Assembly (NCBI GenBank): GCA_021777105.1 | Contig: JAIQZQ010000073.1 | Span: 1-64,000 of the forward strand | Length of the DNA: 64,000 nucleotides | Direction: 5' to 3' | Source: Candidatus Anammoxibacter sp. | Lineage (GTDB): Bacteria; Planctomycetota; Brocadiia; Brocadiales; Anammoxibacteraceae | Shown here: one piece after another, positions 51,281-60,824 of the stretch | How the letters are laid out: every line of letters begins with the position of its first letter | Position numbering within the stretch: position 1 is the stretch's first letter | Made by a program: the position numbers and the translations under genes | The notes under the pieces: model-generated | Database searches by the model: none | Told to the model about the DNA's origin: nothing | What the model saw: only the letters and a program-made list of their open reading frames with translations

Positions 51281-51760
51281 ATGACATTACAATATAAAAG
51301 CACTGAAAGGTTTTTACAACCTGATGTTAAATATAAAAGCAAATTAGTTACAAAATTTATTAATTGCCTTATGTTTAAAGGAAAAAAGAGTATTTCTGAA
51401 AAAATATTTTATAACATGATGGATATTTCCGCTTCAAGATTTCCAGATAAAGCGCCTATTGAAATATTTGAGACAGCGGTAAATAATGTTAAGCCTCTGC
51501 TTGAAGTGAGGTCTAAACGTGTTGGCGGAGCGACATATCAGGTTCCAATTGAAGTTCATAGAAAACGCCAACAGTCTTTAGCTATACGTTGGATTCTTGA
51601 AGCGTCTCGTAAGAAAAAAGGCAAGTCAATGGATAAAAGGCTTGCTGATGAAATATGTGACGCTTATAGAAAGCAAGGAGTTTCTATCACTAAAAGAGAG
51701 AACACACACAAAATGGCTGAAGCTAATAAAGCTTTTGCTCATTTTGCTTGGTCTATATAA
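51281..51760 (+). CDS. rpsG: 30S ribosomal protein S7
   Basis: Head-assembly protein of the 30S subunit and, in many bacteria, autoregulator of the str operon. SEKIFYNMMD, PLLEVRSKRVGGATYQVP and RWILEASRKKKGKSM are family signatures. At 159 aa it is normal. It follows rpsL by 22 bases, preceded by AGGAAAAGGA. Confidence 0.97.
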   Translation: MTLQYKSTERFLQPDVKYKSKLVTKFINCLMFKGKKSISEKIFYNMMDISASRFPDKAPIEIFETAVNNVKPLLEVRSKRVGGATYQVPIEVHRKRQQSLAIRWILEASRKKKGKSMDKRLADEICDAYRKQGVSITKRENTHKMAEANKAFAHFAWSI

Positions 51761-51805
51761 ATTGAATTGAAATAAAGCGATACTATTAAAGCGGAGTAAC
51801 TATTA

Positions 51806-53860
51806 ATGCAGATTGACATGTTAAGAAACATTGGAATTGCGGCTCATATTGACGCCGGCAAAACAACACTTACTGAACGTATACTTTATTATACAGGTAA
51901 GACATATAAAATTGGCGAGGTGCATGAAGGCACAGCTACAATGGATTACATGGAAGAGGAACAGAAGCGAGGAATTACAATAGGTGCTGCTGCTACAACT
52001 TCTTTTTGGAATACTAATCAGGTAAATATTATTGACACTCCTGGACACGTTGATTTTACAGTAGAAGTTGAAAGATCTCTCAGAGTTCTTGATGGCGCAG
52101 TTGCTGTTTTCTGCGGAGTTGGCGGTGTTGAAGCTCAATCTGAAACAGTTTGGCGACAAGCAGAGAAATACAGAGTGCCTCGGATATGTTTTGTTAACAA
52201 AATGGACAGAATAGGTGTCGATTTCTTAGGAGTTGTTGATGAAATAAAAGATAAATTAGGAGCCAAAGCAGTTGTAATCCAACTGCCGGTAGGTAAAGAG
52301 AAAACATTTCTCGGTATTATAGATTTAGTTACTATGCGGGCAAAATTATACAAAGATGCTGATGAAACAAAAGGTTCTGATTTTGAAGACGCTGATATAC
52401 CAAAGGAAATTATTGAAGAGGCGAATGAAAAACGTAATCAAATGATTGAAGAAGTCGCTGAAGAAGTTGATTGGTTAATGGAGAAATTTATAAATGAAGA
52501 AGAAATAACTGATTTAGAATTAACGCGCGCTATTAGAGAGGCTGTTATAACTTTAAAAATAGTTCCAGTATTGTGCGGCTCTGCTTTTAAGAATAAAGGA
52601 GTACAGCAGTTGTTAGACGCGGTTTGCGCATATTTGCCATCACCTCTTGATACGCCGCCGATTGAAGGAGTTGATACCGATAAAAATACAACTATTTCAA
52701 GGAAAGTGTCTCCCGATGAACCGTTTAGCGCATTAACATTCAAGATTATTTCAGATAAACATGGTGATCTTTCGTTTATTAGAATTTATTCAGGCAAAGT
52801 CTCTACTGGTGATAGAATTCTCAATCCTAGAACTAACAAGAAAGAATTAATTAGTCGAATTTACAGAATGCACGCAAATAATAGAGAACAGGTTGAAGAG
52901 GCTACCGCGGGTGATATAGTTGCTGTAATTGGACTAAAAAATACTGGGACCGGTGATACGCTATGCGATGCTAATTATCCGATAATTTTAGAAAAAATTG
53001 ATTTTCCAGAAAATGTTATTTCAATGGCTATTGAGCCTAAAAATGACGCTGAAAAAGAAAAACTCGCATTTGTTCTGGTTAAACTTGCAAAAGAAGATCC
53101 TTCTTTTAGAACACATTCGGATGTAGAAACAGGACAGTTAATAATTTCTGGAATGGGTGAGTTGCATTTAGAAGTTTTAAAAAATAGGATGTTGAATGAA
53201 TTTAGTGTAAATGCTAATATTGGGGCTCCGAAGGTTTCTTATAGAGAAACAATTGAAAGAAAGGTTGAGGTGGAAGGCAAATTTATTCAACAGAGTGGAG
53301 GTCATGGTCAATATGGTCATGTTAAAATTATATTAGAGCCATTTAGAGGCGAAAAATCAGTTGAATTTGAAGATAAAATTGTCGGAGGTAAAATTCCTAA
53401 ACAATACATTAGGTCTGTAGAAAAAGGTATAAGAAACCTTGCAACCAGTGGTGTTTTTAGCGGAAATCCAATGATTAATATTAAAGTGACATTAGTAGAC
53501 GGCTCGTTTCACCAAGTTGATTCTTCTGATTTAGCATTTGAAACTGCTGCTGCTATTGCCTTGAAAAAAGGTGTTGAAATGGCAAAAGCTATTTTGCTTG
53601 AGCCTATAATGAATGTTGAAGTTTTTGTGCCTGAGCAGTATCTTGGCGATATTTTATCTGATTTAAACGGCCGCAGATCAAAAATTATGGATATATCAAA
53701 TAAAAGCGGCGCGCAAATAGTAAAATCTGAAGTTCCACTAGCTGAAATGTTTGGATATGCAACCGCGATAAGGTCGCTTTCTCAAGGCAGGGGAAATTAC
53801 ACAATGGAACCGTTTGCGTATATGCCTGCGCCTAACGATGCGTATAGTATTAGCGCTTAA
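51806..53860 (+). CDS. fusA: Elongation factor G
   Basis: Translocase GTPase. G1 AHIDAGKTT is at residues 13-21, EEEQKRGITIGAAATT is switch I, DTPGHVDFT is G3, and NKMDR is G4. Domain IV tip GGHGQYGHVKI and domain V GRRSKIMDI are normal. At 684 aa it is slightly short but complete. It lies in the str operon between rpsG and rpsJ, with no tuf after it. Confidence 0.98.
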   Translation: MQIDMLRNIGIAAHIDAGKTTLTERILYYTGKTYKIGEVHEGTATMDYMEEEQKRGITIGAAATTSFWNTNQVNIIDTPGHVDFTVEVERSLRVLDGAVAVFCGVGGVEAQSETVWRQAEKYRVPRICFVNKMDRIGVDFLGVVDEIKDKLGAKAVVIQLPVGKEKTFLGIIDLVTMRAKLYKDADETKGSDFEDADIPKEIIEEANEKRNQMIEEVAEEVDWLMEKFINEEEITDLELTRAIREAVITLKIVPVLCGSAFKNKGVQQLLDAVCAYLPSPLDTPPIEGVDTDKNTTISRKVSPDEPFSALTFKIISDKHGDLSFIRIYSGKVSTGDRILNPRTNKKELISRIYRMHANNREQVEEATAGDIVAVIGLKNTGTGDTLCDANYPIILEKIDFPENVISMAIEPKNDAEKEKLAFVLVKLAKEDPSFRTHSDVETGQLIISGMGELHLEVLKNRMLNEFSVNANIGAPKVSYRETIERKVEVEGKFIQQSGGHGQYGHVKIILEPFRGEKSVEFEDKIVGGKIPKQYIRSVEKGIRNLATSGVFSGNPMINIKVTLVDGSFHQVDSSDLAFETAAAIALKKGVEMAKAILLEPIMNVEVFVPEQYLGDILSDLNGRRSKIMDISNKSGAQIVKSEVPLAEMFGYATAIRSLSQGRGNYTMEPFAYMPAPNDAYSISA

Positions 53861-53918
53861 TAATGTAGAGAGGCAATATAACATATTTTGTTTTTATGAT
53901 TGAATATTTAAATTTATT

Positions 53919-54236
53919 ATGAAAAGTGAATTAAATCAAAAAATAAGAATTAGAATGGAAGCATACGATCATAGAGCTTTAGATCAAGCTTCAGTTGAGA
54001 TTATTGAAAGCGCAAAGAGATCAGGCGCTAAGGTTATTGGGCCTATTCCTTTGCCTACCAGAATAGAGAGATATACCGTGTTGAGATCTCCCCATGTAGA
54101 TAAGAAATCACGGGAGCAGTTTGAAATTAGAACACACAAACGTTTAATTGATATAGTAGAGCCAACAGCTAAAACTATTGATTCATTAAATAAATTGAAT
54201 ATGCCTTCTGGAATAGAAATAAAGATAAAGGCATAA
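53919..54236 (+). CDS. rpsJ: 30S ribosomal protein S10
   Basis: 30S head protein, also the NusE transcription factor. IRIRMEAYDHRALDQAS at the start and SPHVDKKSREQFEIRTHKRL in the middle are family signatures. At 105 aa it is normal. First gene of the S10 series, directly after fusA. Confidence 0.97.
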   Translation: MKSELNQKIRIRMEAYDHRALDQASVEIIESAKRSGAKVIGPIPLPTRIERYTVLRSPHVDKKSREQFEIRTHKRLIDIVEPTAKTIDSLNKLNMPSGIEIKIKA

Positions 54237-54309
54237 TTTTAATTATTATTTGTTATAAGTTTTTTTATATTAATTGATTCATATTGCGATTTATGGCAAG
54301 GTGCAAAAA

Positions 54310-54936
54310 ATGGTAAAAGGTTTACTTGGAAAAAAAGTAGGAATGAGTCAGATTTATACTGAAGATGGTGTCTTAGTGCCGTCAACACTTGTAGAGGTCG
54401 GGCCTTGTTATGTTCTTCAAATAAAAACAGAAGAGAGTGACGGCTATTCAGCTGTACAAATAGGTTTTTTAGACAAAAAGAAAAAGAATGCTACTAAACC
54501 CGAAATTGGACACGTTGCTAAAGCAAATACGGATCCTAAAAGGCACATACGCGAGGTTGAGAGAGATGGAGATGGTGAGTTAGTGATAGGACAAGAGCTT
54601 ACTGTTGATTTGTTTCAGGAAGACGCTTTAGTAAATGTTACTGGCACAACAAAAGGAAAAGGTTTTGCAGGTGTTATAAAAAGATGGGGTTTTAGTGGCG
54701 GGCCGATGGCTCATGGCTCAACATTTCATAGGGCTCCAGGGTCAATAGGGCCTGGAACTAGTCCAGGTCGTGTTATTAAAGGCCGAAAAATGCCGGGACG
54801 TTTAGGAAATAAAAGAAAATTTATTAAAAACCTTAAAATTGTTAAAATTGATAAAGAAAATAATTTAATGATTATTAAAGGCTCTGTTCCTGGTCCTGTT
54901 GGCGGTTGTATATTAATTAATAAAAGCGGTGCTTAA
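54310..54936 (+). CDS. rplC: 50S ribosomal protein L3
   Basis: Binds near the peptidyl-transferase centre. It opens VKGLLGKKVGMSQIYTEDG and has the family signature GFAGVIKRWGFSGGPMAHGS. I chose ATG 54310, preceded by AAGGTG at 54298-54303, over the longer frame from TTG 54274. It encodes 208 aa, the usual size. Confidence 0.96.
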   Translation: MVKGLLGKKVGMSQIYTEDGVLVPSTLVEVGPCYVLQIKTEESDGYSAVQIGFLDKKKKNATKPEIGHVAKANTDPKRHIREVERDGDGELVIGQELTVDLFQEDALVNVTGTTKGKGFAGVIKRWGFSGGPMAHGSTFHRAPGSIGPGTSPGRVIKGRKMPGRLGNKRKFIKNLKIVKIDKENNLMIIKGSVPGPVGGCILINKSGA

Positions 54937-54992
54937 AAAAAATAGTTTAATTATAAAAATACTGTAGTTTATGTCTGGAGGTCGAAGGTATT

Positions 54993-55601
54993 TTGCAGGT
55001 ATTAAATGAAAATGGAAATTCAGTTGGCGAAATAGAGGTTAATAGCGATAAATTTAACAAAATCAGAATGACTCTTCTTCGCAATGTAGTTAATATGTAT
55101 GAAAATAATAAAAGAGGCGGTAATGCTTCTACCAAAACCCGAAGCGAAGTATCCGGCAGTGGTAAAAAGCCTTGGGCGCAAAAGCATTTAGGCCGAGCAA
55201 GAGCTGGAAGCAAAAGGTCGCCTGTGTGGCGTGGAGGTGGAGTTGTTTTCGGACCTCGTCCTAGAGATTATTCAGTTAGAATTCCTGAAAAAGCTAGAAG
55301 AAAAGCTTTAAACTCAGCGTTAACTTCTAAGTTTAGCGATAACGAAGTTGTTGTAATTGATAAGCTTCATTTTGAGAATCCCAGCACAAAGAATATGGTT
55401 CAAATTTTAGGCAAACTTAACATTAATAGCAGATGTTTGATTATTATTTCAGAGGCAAATGAGTGTGTCTGGAAATCTGCTCGCAATATACCGTTTGTTG
55501 ATGTGAAAGCTGTTGCGGATTTAAATGCGCAAAATGTTTTAGCTTGCAACAAATTGCTGATTACACAAGACGCAATGAATTCAATTAATGTTAATTTATA
55601 A
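54993..55601 (+). CDS. rplD: 50S ribosomal protein L4
   Basis: Tunnel-wall protein; in some bacteria represses the S10 operon. It starts at TTG 54993 (reading LQVLNENGNSVGEIEV, a standard L4 opening), with GGAGGTCGAAGG upstream. The long loop with TRSEVSGSGKKPWAQKHLGR and a GSKRSPVWRGGGVVFGP stretch is intact. 202 aa. Confidence 0.95.
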   Translation: MQVLNENGNSVGEIEVNSDKFNKIRMTLLRNVVNMYENNKRGGNASTKTRSEVSGSGKKPWAQKHLGRARAGSKRSPVWRGGGVVFGPRPRDYSVRIPEKARRKALNSALTSKFSDNEVVVIDKLHFENPSTKNMVQILGKLNINSRCLIIISEANECVWKSARNIPFVDVKAVADLNAQNVLACNKLLITQDAMNSINVNL

Positions 55602-55645
55602 GTTTAGTAGAATTTTAGAATTAATAATTTTAAAAATAAAAAATT

Positions 55646-55927
55646 ATGGATGAATATCAAATAATAAAAAAGCCTATACATTCTGAAAAGAGTGTATATG
55701 ATAGAGAGAATTCTAATTCTTATTATTTTGAAGTTAATCGGTGTGCTAATAAAATTCAAATAAAAAATGCGATTGAAAAATTATTTGATGTTAAGGTTGG
55801 CAGTGTAAGGACTATTATTCGCAAAGGTAAGAAAAGAAGAACAAAGAATATAATTGGTATGACAAAATCCTGGAAAAAGGCAATTATTACTCTAAAAGGC
55901 GAAGATAGGATTGACTTAGGGTACTAG
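55646..55927 (+). CDS. rplW: 50S ribosomal protein L23
   Basis: Tunnel-exit protein that docks SRP and trigger factor. IIKKPIHSEKSVYDRE at the start and KIQIKNAIEKLFDVKVGSV in the middle are typical. 93 aa. Very A+T-rich, with a start context AAAAATTATGG and no clear Shine-Dalgarno. Confidence 0.95.
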   Translation: MDEYQIIKKPIHSEKSVYDRENSNSYYFEVNRCANKIQIKNAIEKLFDVKVGSVRTIIRKGKKRRTKNIIGMTKSWKKAIITLKGEDRIDLGY

Positions 55928-55987
55928 TTTAGGGTATATTATCTCTTTTTATAATATCGGAACTTATTCGTTTGAAAGGTTGAAGTA

Positions 55988-56821
55988 GTGGGCGTTAAAA
56001 AATATAATCCAACATCAGCAGGTAGAAGGCATGGAAGTGTTTCTGATTTTACAGAGATTACAAAAACCGAACCTGAAAAATCATTACTTGTTCCATTAAA
56101 AAAACATGGTGGAAGAAATAATAGTGGAAAAATTACTGCAAGGCACAGAGGTGGTGGAAGTAGACGGCATTATAGAATAATTGATTTTAAAAGAAAGAAA
56201 GATAATATTCAAGCTAAAGTGGCAAGCGTTGAATATGACCCTAATAGATCTTGTAGGATAGCTCTTCTTCATTATATTGATGGTGAAAAAAGATATATAT
56301 TAGCGCCGGATAACATTGTTGTTGGTGAAAGTGTTGAGTCTGGCGATAAGGTAGAACCTAAACTTGGAAATTGCATGCCTCTCAAAAATATTCCTGCCGG
56401 CGTAAGTATTCATAATGTTGAATTGCAGGTAGGGAGAGGTGGTCAGCTTGTAAGGTCGGCTGGTAATGTAGCAAAAATATTGGCAAAAGAGGGCAAGTAT
56501 TGCAATGTAGTGCTGCCTTCTGGCGAGGTTAGAAAAATATTTTACGAATGCCGGGCTACTATAGGGCAGGTAAGCAACCCGGATCATATGAATATTGATC
56601 TTGGAAAAGCGGGACGAAAACGTTGGAAAGGAAGAAGGCCACATGTTAGAGGGACGGCTATGAATCCTGTTGCCCACCCATTAGGTGGTGGAGAGGGTAG
56701 AAGCCATGGTGGCCGTCATCCTTGTTCTCCAACCGGCAAACTTGCTAAAGGGGGAAGAACTAGGAGTAAGAGCGCGACAAGTAATAAATATATTGTTCGC
56801 AAAAGACATAAAGATAATTAA
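55988..56821 (+). CDS. rplB: 50S ribosomal protein L2
   Basis: Needed for subunit joining and the peptidyl-transferase centre. The start is GTG 55988, giving MGVKKYNPTSAGRRHGSVSD, a planctomycete-like opening. HPLGGGEGRSHGGRHP near the C-terminus holds the essential histidine. 277 aa, complete. GAAAGG lies 12 bases upstream. Confidence 0.97.
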   Translation: MGVKKYNPTSAGRRHGSVSDFTEITKTEPEKSLLVPLKKHGGRNNSGKITARHRGGGSRRHYRIIDFKRKKDNIQAKVASVEYDPNRSCRIALLHYIDGEKRYILAPDNIVVGESVESGDKVEPKLGNCMPLKNIPAGVSIHNVELQVGRGGQLVRSAGNVAKILAKEGKYCNVVLPSGEVRKIFYECRATIGQVSNPDHMNIDLGKAGRKRWKGRRPHVRGTAMNPVAHPLGGGEGRSHGGRHPCSPTGKLAKGGRTRSKSATSNKYIVRKRHKDN

Positions 56822-56855
56822 AATATTCTATATATAATCTATTACGAGGGAGAAA

Positions 56856-57128
56856 ATGGGTAGATCAGTAAAAAAGGGCCCATATGTTGACGCCAAGTTG
56901 ATAAAAAAGGTGACAAAGCAAAAAGATTCAGGGAATAAAGAAGCTATTCGAACATGGAGTAGAAGTTGCACTATAATTCCTGATTTTGTTTCTCACACTT
57001 TTTTAGTCCATAATGGCAAAACATTTCATAAGCTATTTGTGACTGAAGAAATAGTTGGACATAAATTAGGGGAGTTTGCGCCAACAAGGACTTTTAGAGG
57101 GCATAGCGGTTCAAAAGGTAAAAAGTAG
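56856..57128 (+). CDS. rpsS: 30S ribosomal protein S19
   Basis: 30S head protein contacting S13. It opens GRSVKKGPYVDAKLIKKV; TWSRSCTIIPDFVSHTFLVH and HKLGEFAPTRTFRGH are standard. 90 aa. CGAGGGAG precedes the ATG. Confidence 0.97.
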   Translation: MGRSVKKGPYVDAKLIKKVTKQKDSGNKEAIRTWSRSCTIIPDFVSHTFLVHNGKTFHKLFVTEEIVGHKLGEFAPTRTFRGHSGSKGKK

Positions 57129-57159
57129 TAGAGTTTTAAAAATTAATTAGGGAATATAA

Positions 57160-57492
57160 ATGGAATTTAAATCATTGCATAAATTTGCAAAAATATCACC
57201 TACAAAAGCTAGATGTGTGATAGATTTGGTTAGGGGTAAATCTGTTAACGACTCTCTTGCTATATTGCGGAACACAAATAAAAGAGCGTCTCAAATGATC
57301 GATAAAGTGATAAGATCCGCTGCCGCAAATGCTGATGAACTTTCTGATGTTAGTATAGATGATCTTTATGTGTCAGAGGCTAAGATTGATTGCGGCCCAA
57401 GCAGGAAGTGGCATAGACCTCGTTCTAGAGGGATGTGGAATCGGATTTTAAAAAGAACTTCTCATATTACTATTGTTTTGACTAATAAGTAA
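57160..57492 (+). CDS. rplV: 50S ribosomal protein L22
   Basis: Exit-tunnel protein whose hairpin narrows the tunnel next to L4. KFAKISPTKARCVIDLVRGK at the start, and KIDCGPSRKWHRPRSRGMWN forms the hairpin tip region. 110 aa. Standard position between rpsS and rpsC. Confidence 0.96.
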   Translation: MEFKSLHKFAKISPTKARCVIDLVRGKSVNDSLAILRNTNKRASQMIDKVIRSAAANADELSDVSIDDLYVSEAKIDCGPSRKWHRPRSRGMWNRILKRTSHITIVLTNK

Positions 57493-57528
57493 AGAATTAA
57501 TAACTTTTAAGGAATATAGGAGATTAAA

Positions 57529-58206
57529 ATGGGGCAAAAAGTTAACCCAACCGGTTTTAGGATAGGGATAACTGAATCCTGGCGCTCAAATTGGTACGCA
57601 AATAAGAAAGACTTTGGAAATTTATTAGTTGAAGATAATAAAATACGGAAGTTTATTAAAAAAAATTATGGGTTTGCCGCAATTCCACGAATTGATATAG
57701 AACGTACTAGAGAAGAAGCTAATATAATTTTACATTCTGCGCGCCCGGCTCTTATTATTGGACGAAAAGGTTTAGAGGTTGAGAAACTAAAAGATAGACT
57801 TGAAAAATTAATCAACCGACAAACGAATATCAAAATAAAAGAGGTTAATAAACCTGAATTACAAGCTCAACTTGTTGCTGAAAGTATTGCTGAACAGCTT
57901 AAAAAAAGAGCGGCATTTAGAAAAGTATTAAAAAAAACAGTTGATGCAACTATGCAATCAAAAGCCAAAGGAATTAAAATTCAAGTTTCGGGGCGTTTAA
58001 ATGGCGCAGAGATTGCAAGATCGGAATCTGTAACTGAAGGAAGCATACCTTTGCATACTTTGAAGGCAGATGTAGATTATGGATTTGCTGTTTCATACAC
58101 AACTTATGGCACGATAGGTGTTAAAGTGTGGGTTTATAGAGGAATTGTGTCATCTGATAAGGAGAAGAGTAACAATGCGGTTAATGCCAAAAAGGGTAAA
58201 GTATAG
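57529..58206 (+). CDS. rpsC: 30S ribosomal protein S3
   Basis: Part of the mRNA entry site and its helicase. GQKVNPTGFRIGITESWRSNW at the start (first 20 shown is the family signature), KH-domain loop IIGRKGLEVEKL, and C-terminal TYGTIGVKVWVYRG. 225 aa. A GGAATATAGGAG lies just upstream. Its end overlaps rplP by 32 bases. Confidence 0.97.
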   Translation: MGQKVNPTGFRIGITESWRSNWYANKKDFGNLLVEDNKIRKFIKKNYGFAAIPRIDIERTREEANIILHSARPALIIGRKGLEVEKLKDRLEKLINRQTNIKIKEVNKPELQAQLVAESIAEQLKKRAAFRKVLKKTVDATMQSKAKGIKIQVSGRLNGAEIARSESVTEGSIPLHTLKADVDYGFAVSYTTYGTIGVKVWVYRGIVSSDKEKSNNAVNAKKGKV

Positions 58207-58594
58207 GAAGTTACAAAGAGGGCGTATTAAAGGTAATGCCACAAGAGGAAATGTTGTTTCATTCGGCGAATTTGCGCTTCAGGCATTAGAGCCCGGTTGG
58301 ATTAGTTCTCAACAAATTGAAGCTGGACGTATTGCTGCTACACATCATTTTGCGCGTGAAGGAAAATTGTTAATTAGGATATTCCCGCATAAGTCAATTA
58401 GCGCAAAACCTATTGAAACTCGTATGGGCAAGGGAAAGGGCGAAACTGATAGATGGGTTGCTGTTGTTAAACCTGGAACTATATTGTATGAAGTAGGTGG
58501 CGTTCCTTTAGACGAAGCAAAACAAGCTTTTAATAAAGTTGCGCATAAATTGCCGGTAAGAGTTAGGTTTGTTGTAAGGAGGGAGTTTGGTTGA
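58175..58594 (+). CDS. rplP: 50S ribosomal protein L16
   Basis: Shapes the A-site tRNA-binding pocket. MRLMPKRVKYRKLQRGRIKG starts the family sequence; GRIAATHHFAREGKLLIRIF and TRMGKGKGETDRWVAVVKPG are signatures. ATG 58175 is supported by AAGGAGAAGAG inside rpsC, so translation is coupled by a 32-base overlap. 139 aa. Confidence 0.96.
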   Translation: MRLMPKRVKYRKLQRGRIKGNATRGNVVSFGEFALQALEPGWISSQQIEAGRIAATHHFAREGKLLIRIFPHKSISAKPIETRMGKGKGETDRWVAVVKPGTILYEVGGVPLDEAKQAFNKVAHKLPVRVRFVVRREFG

Positions 58595-58806
58595 AAGTAA
58601 GCGAAATAAGAAATAAATCAAAAGAAGAGATATTAGAAGAGATTGATGGTTGCAACAGGGAATTATTAAATCTTAGATTTCAATGGCAAGCTGGTGAATT
58701 AAGAAATTCTGCTCAATATCAAAAAACAAAAAAAGCAAGAGCAAGATTGAAAACAATCTTACGTGAAATAGAGCTAAATATTAATAAGAATATAAAAACT
58801 ATATAA
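58591..58806 (+). CDS. rpmC: 50S ribosomal protein L29
   Basis: Tunnel-exit protein near L23. VSEIRNKSKEEILEEIDGCN at the start and the conserved LNLRFQ-type word (LLNLRFQWQAGEL). It begins at TTG 58591, overlapping the rplP stop, with AAGGAGGG at 58577-58584. 71 aa. Confidence 0.95.
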   Translation: MKVSEIRNKSKEEILEEIDGCNRELLNLRFQWQAGELRNSAQYQKTKKARARLKTILREIELNINKNIKTI

Positions 58807-58916
58807 TTGTTAATTTAAGTTATTTTGTACTATTTATTAATTAAATTGAATTATAAATTTTAGACTTGTTCACAAAATATAAATAAATAAGTTTTAAAAA
58901 AAGGTAACTAAATATA

Positions 58917-59168
58917 ATGGCGGAAAAAAATATAAAACAAAAAGTTGTTGTAGGTATTGTTAAGAGCGATAAGATGGATAAAACAGTTACTGTAAAAACC
59001 GAGAGAATAGTTAAGCATCCAAAATATGGGAAATATATGAAAGATTCAACAATATACAAAGCGCATGATGAAAATAATGAGGCTAAAATCGGTGATAAAG
59101 TAAAAATAACATTAAGCAGGCCTTTAAGTAAAACTAAAAGATGGAAGCTTGTTGAAAAAGTAAATTGA
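58917..59168 (+). CDS. rpsQ: 30S ribosomal protein S17
   Basis: Early 16S rRNA-binding assembly protein. VVGIVKSDKMDKTVTVKTER and KHPKYGKYMKDSTIYKAHDE are family motifs. 83 aa. A 110-base A+T-rich gap separates it from rpmC, unusual for this tightly packed series but without visible signal. Confidence 0.96.
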   Translation: MAEKNIKQKVVVGIVKSDKMDKTVTVKTERIVKHPKYGKYMKDSTIYKAHDENNEAKIGDKVKITLSRPLSKTKRWKLVEKVN

Positions 59169-59189
59169 TTTTGTAAAAGGGTATAAATT

Positions 59190-59558
59190 ATGATAATGGA
59201 GCAAACTAGTTTAGATGTCGCAGATAATAGCGGGGCTAAAAAAGCAAAGTGCATTAAGGTTCTAGGAGGAACTAGTAGGAAGTGCGCAAGTCTTGGGGAT
59301 GTTATAGTTGTAGCTATTAAAAAAGCATTGCCTGGAGGAGAAATAAAAAAAGGCGACGTTGTTCAAGGCGTTATTGTTAGAACTAAAAAGAACGTTCGTC
59401 GGGATGATGGGTCATATATAAAATTTGACAAAAATGCTATTGTTGTAATTGACAAGGATGGCAATCCTAGAGGCACAAGGATATTTGGAGCCGTTGCCAG
59501 GGAGTTGCGACAGAAGAATTTTATGAAAATAATTTCTTTAGCTCCTGAAGTTGTATAA
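59190..59558 (+). CDS. rplN: 50S ribosomal protein L14
   Basis: Intersubunit-bridge protein. It opens MEQTSLDVADNSGAKKAKCI, with RTKKNVRRDDGSYIKFDKNA and PRGTRIFGAVARELR typical. 122 aa. First gene of the spc series, 21 bases after rpsQ. Confidence 0.97.
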   Translation: MIMEQTSLDVADNSGAKKAKCIKVLGGTSRKCASLGDVIVVAIKKALPGGEIKKGDVVQGVIVRTKKNVRRDDGSYIKFDKNAIVVIDKDGNPRGTRIFGAVARELRQKNFMKIISLAPEVV

Positions 59559-59594
59559 TTTTAATCAAAATTTACAAAGGTTTAATGATTTAGA

Positions 59595-59930
59595 ATGCGT
59601 ATTAGAAATGGGGATGATGTTCAGGTTATTAATGGCGATGATAACGGTAAAATTGGAAAAATAAAATCCGTAAATATAAAAAGTAAGCGGGTTGTTATCG
59701 AAGGCATGAATTTAGTTGTTAAACATTTAAAACCAAGCCAAAAAAACCCTAAAGGAGGCAGAATTCAAATGGAAGCTTCTATTGCTTCTTCAAATGTTTT
59801 GCCTATCTGTAAGAACAAAAGTTGCGCCAAGCATAACAAAGGTGTAAGGGTTAAAATGAAAATATTAAATAACAGTGAAAAGATAAGAGCTTGTGTAAAA
59901 TGTGATCATGAAATCTCTAATAATGAGTAG
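59595..59930 (+). CDS. rplX: 50S ribosomal protein L24
   Basis: Assembly initiator protein with an N-terminal KOW motif (IRNGDDVQVINGDDNGKIGK). The C-terminal part holds four cysteines in two groups (CKNKSC, CVKC), a zinc-ribbon-like arrangement seen in some L24 proteins. 111 aa. Confidence 0.95.
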   Translation: MRIRNGDDVQVINGDDNGKIGKIKSVNIKSKRVVIEGMNLVVKHLKPSQKNPKGGRIQMEASIASSNVLPICKNKSCAKHNKGVRVKMKILNNSEKIRACVKCDHEISNNE

Positions 59931-60026
59931 CTTATTTAGGTTTAGTTTTAATATCTTCGTTTAATAAATTATATTAGGTTAAGTTCTGCCTAATAAAGTA
60001 AAATTTAAAAAGTCTAATAAAAAAAA

Positions 60027-60587
60027 ATGGCAAGATTATTTGATAAATACAAAAATGAGATAGTAAAAGAGTTAATGGAGAAATCTAATTACTCAAATGT
60101 GCATTCAGTGCCAAAGCTTAATAAAATCGTTATTAATATGGGTTTAGGCAAGGCGAATGAGAATAAGAAATATTTAGAAGAAGCTGTAAAGCTTTTAACA
60201 GACATAAGCGGACAAAAACCAGTAATAACAACAGCTCGAAAAGCTGTTGCTGGATTCAAATTAAGAGAAGGTGATAAAATTGGTTGCAAGGTAACATTGC
60301 GCAAAAAAATGATGTATGAGTTTTTAGATCGCTTGATTAGCATTGTAATTCCAAGGTTTAAAGATCTAAGAGGGTTATCGCCTAAATCTTTTGATAAAAA
60401 TGGAAATTATTCGATGGGTATATCTGAACAGTCAGTTTTTACAGAGATAGATCATGATTCAATAGAATTCCCTTTAGGAATGGACATAACATTAAATATA
60501 TCTAATGGGACGCCGAGTGGTTCATTTGAATTACTGAAATTGTTTGGAATGCCATTTAAAAATTCTAAATCAGGAGAACAGAATTGA
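60027..60587 (+). CDS. rplE: 50S ribosomal protein L5
   Basis: Binds 5S rRNA and P-site tRNA. PKLNKIVINMGLGKANENKK at about 28-47 and ITTARKAVAGFKLREGDKIG are signatures. 186 aa. Its stop overlaps the TTG start of rpsN by 4 bases. Confidence 0.97.
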   Translation: MARLFDKYKNEIVKELMEKSNYSNVHSVPKLNKIVINMGLGKANENKKYLEEAVKLLTDISGQKPVITTARKAVAGFKLREGDKIGCKVTLRKKMMYEFLDRLISIVIPRFKDLRGLSPKSFDKNGNYSMGISEQSVFTEIDHDSIEFPLGMDITLNISNGTPSGSFELLKLFGMPFKNSKSGEQN

Positions 60588-60769
60588 CACGGAAAGCGTT
60601 AGTAGAAAAATGCAATAAAACTCCAAAATACAAAACTAGGCTTTATTTTAGATGCAATATTTGCGGACGTCCAAGATCTTATTATCGCAAATTTAAAGTA
60701 TGCCGAATTTGTTTTAGAGAGCTGGCATTAAAGGCTGAAATTCCTGGTGTAAAAAAAGCTAGTTGGTAA
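60584..60769 (+). CDS. rpsN: 30S ribosomal protein S14, zinc-binding type
   Basis: 61-aa short form with an intact zinc site CNICGRPR...CRICFREL, the primary C+ type. It starts at TTG 60584 inside the rplE stop, so it is coupled. The C-terminal word IPGVKKASW is the normal family ending. Confidence 0.96.
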   Translation: MTRKALVEKCNKTPKYKTRLYFRCNICGRPRSYYRKFKVCRICFRELALKAEIPGVKKASW

Positions 60770-60824
60770 AATTAAGTTTGAAATATTATTTATATAGGTG
60801 TCGCTATTGTAGGAGATTTAGGGT

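Noticed and set aside
51806..53918. Loss of tuf from the str operon
   Set aside because: tuf is present upstream at 37888; absence after fusA is a common arrangement rather than a loss of function.
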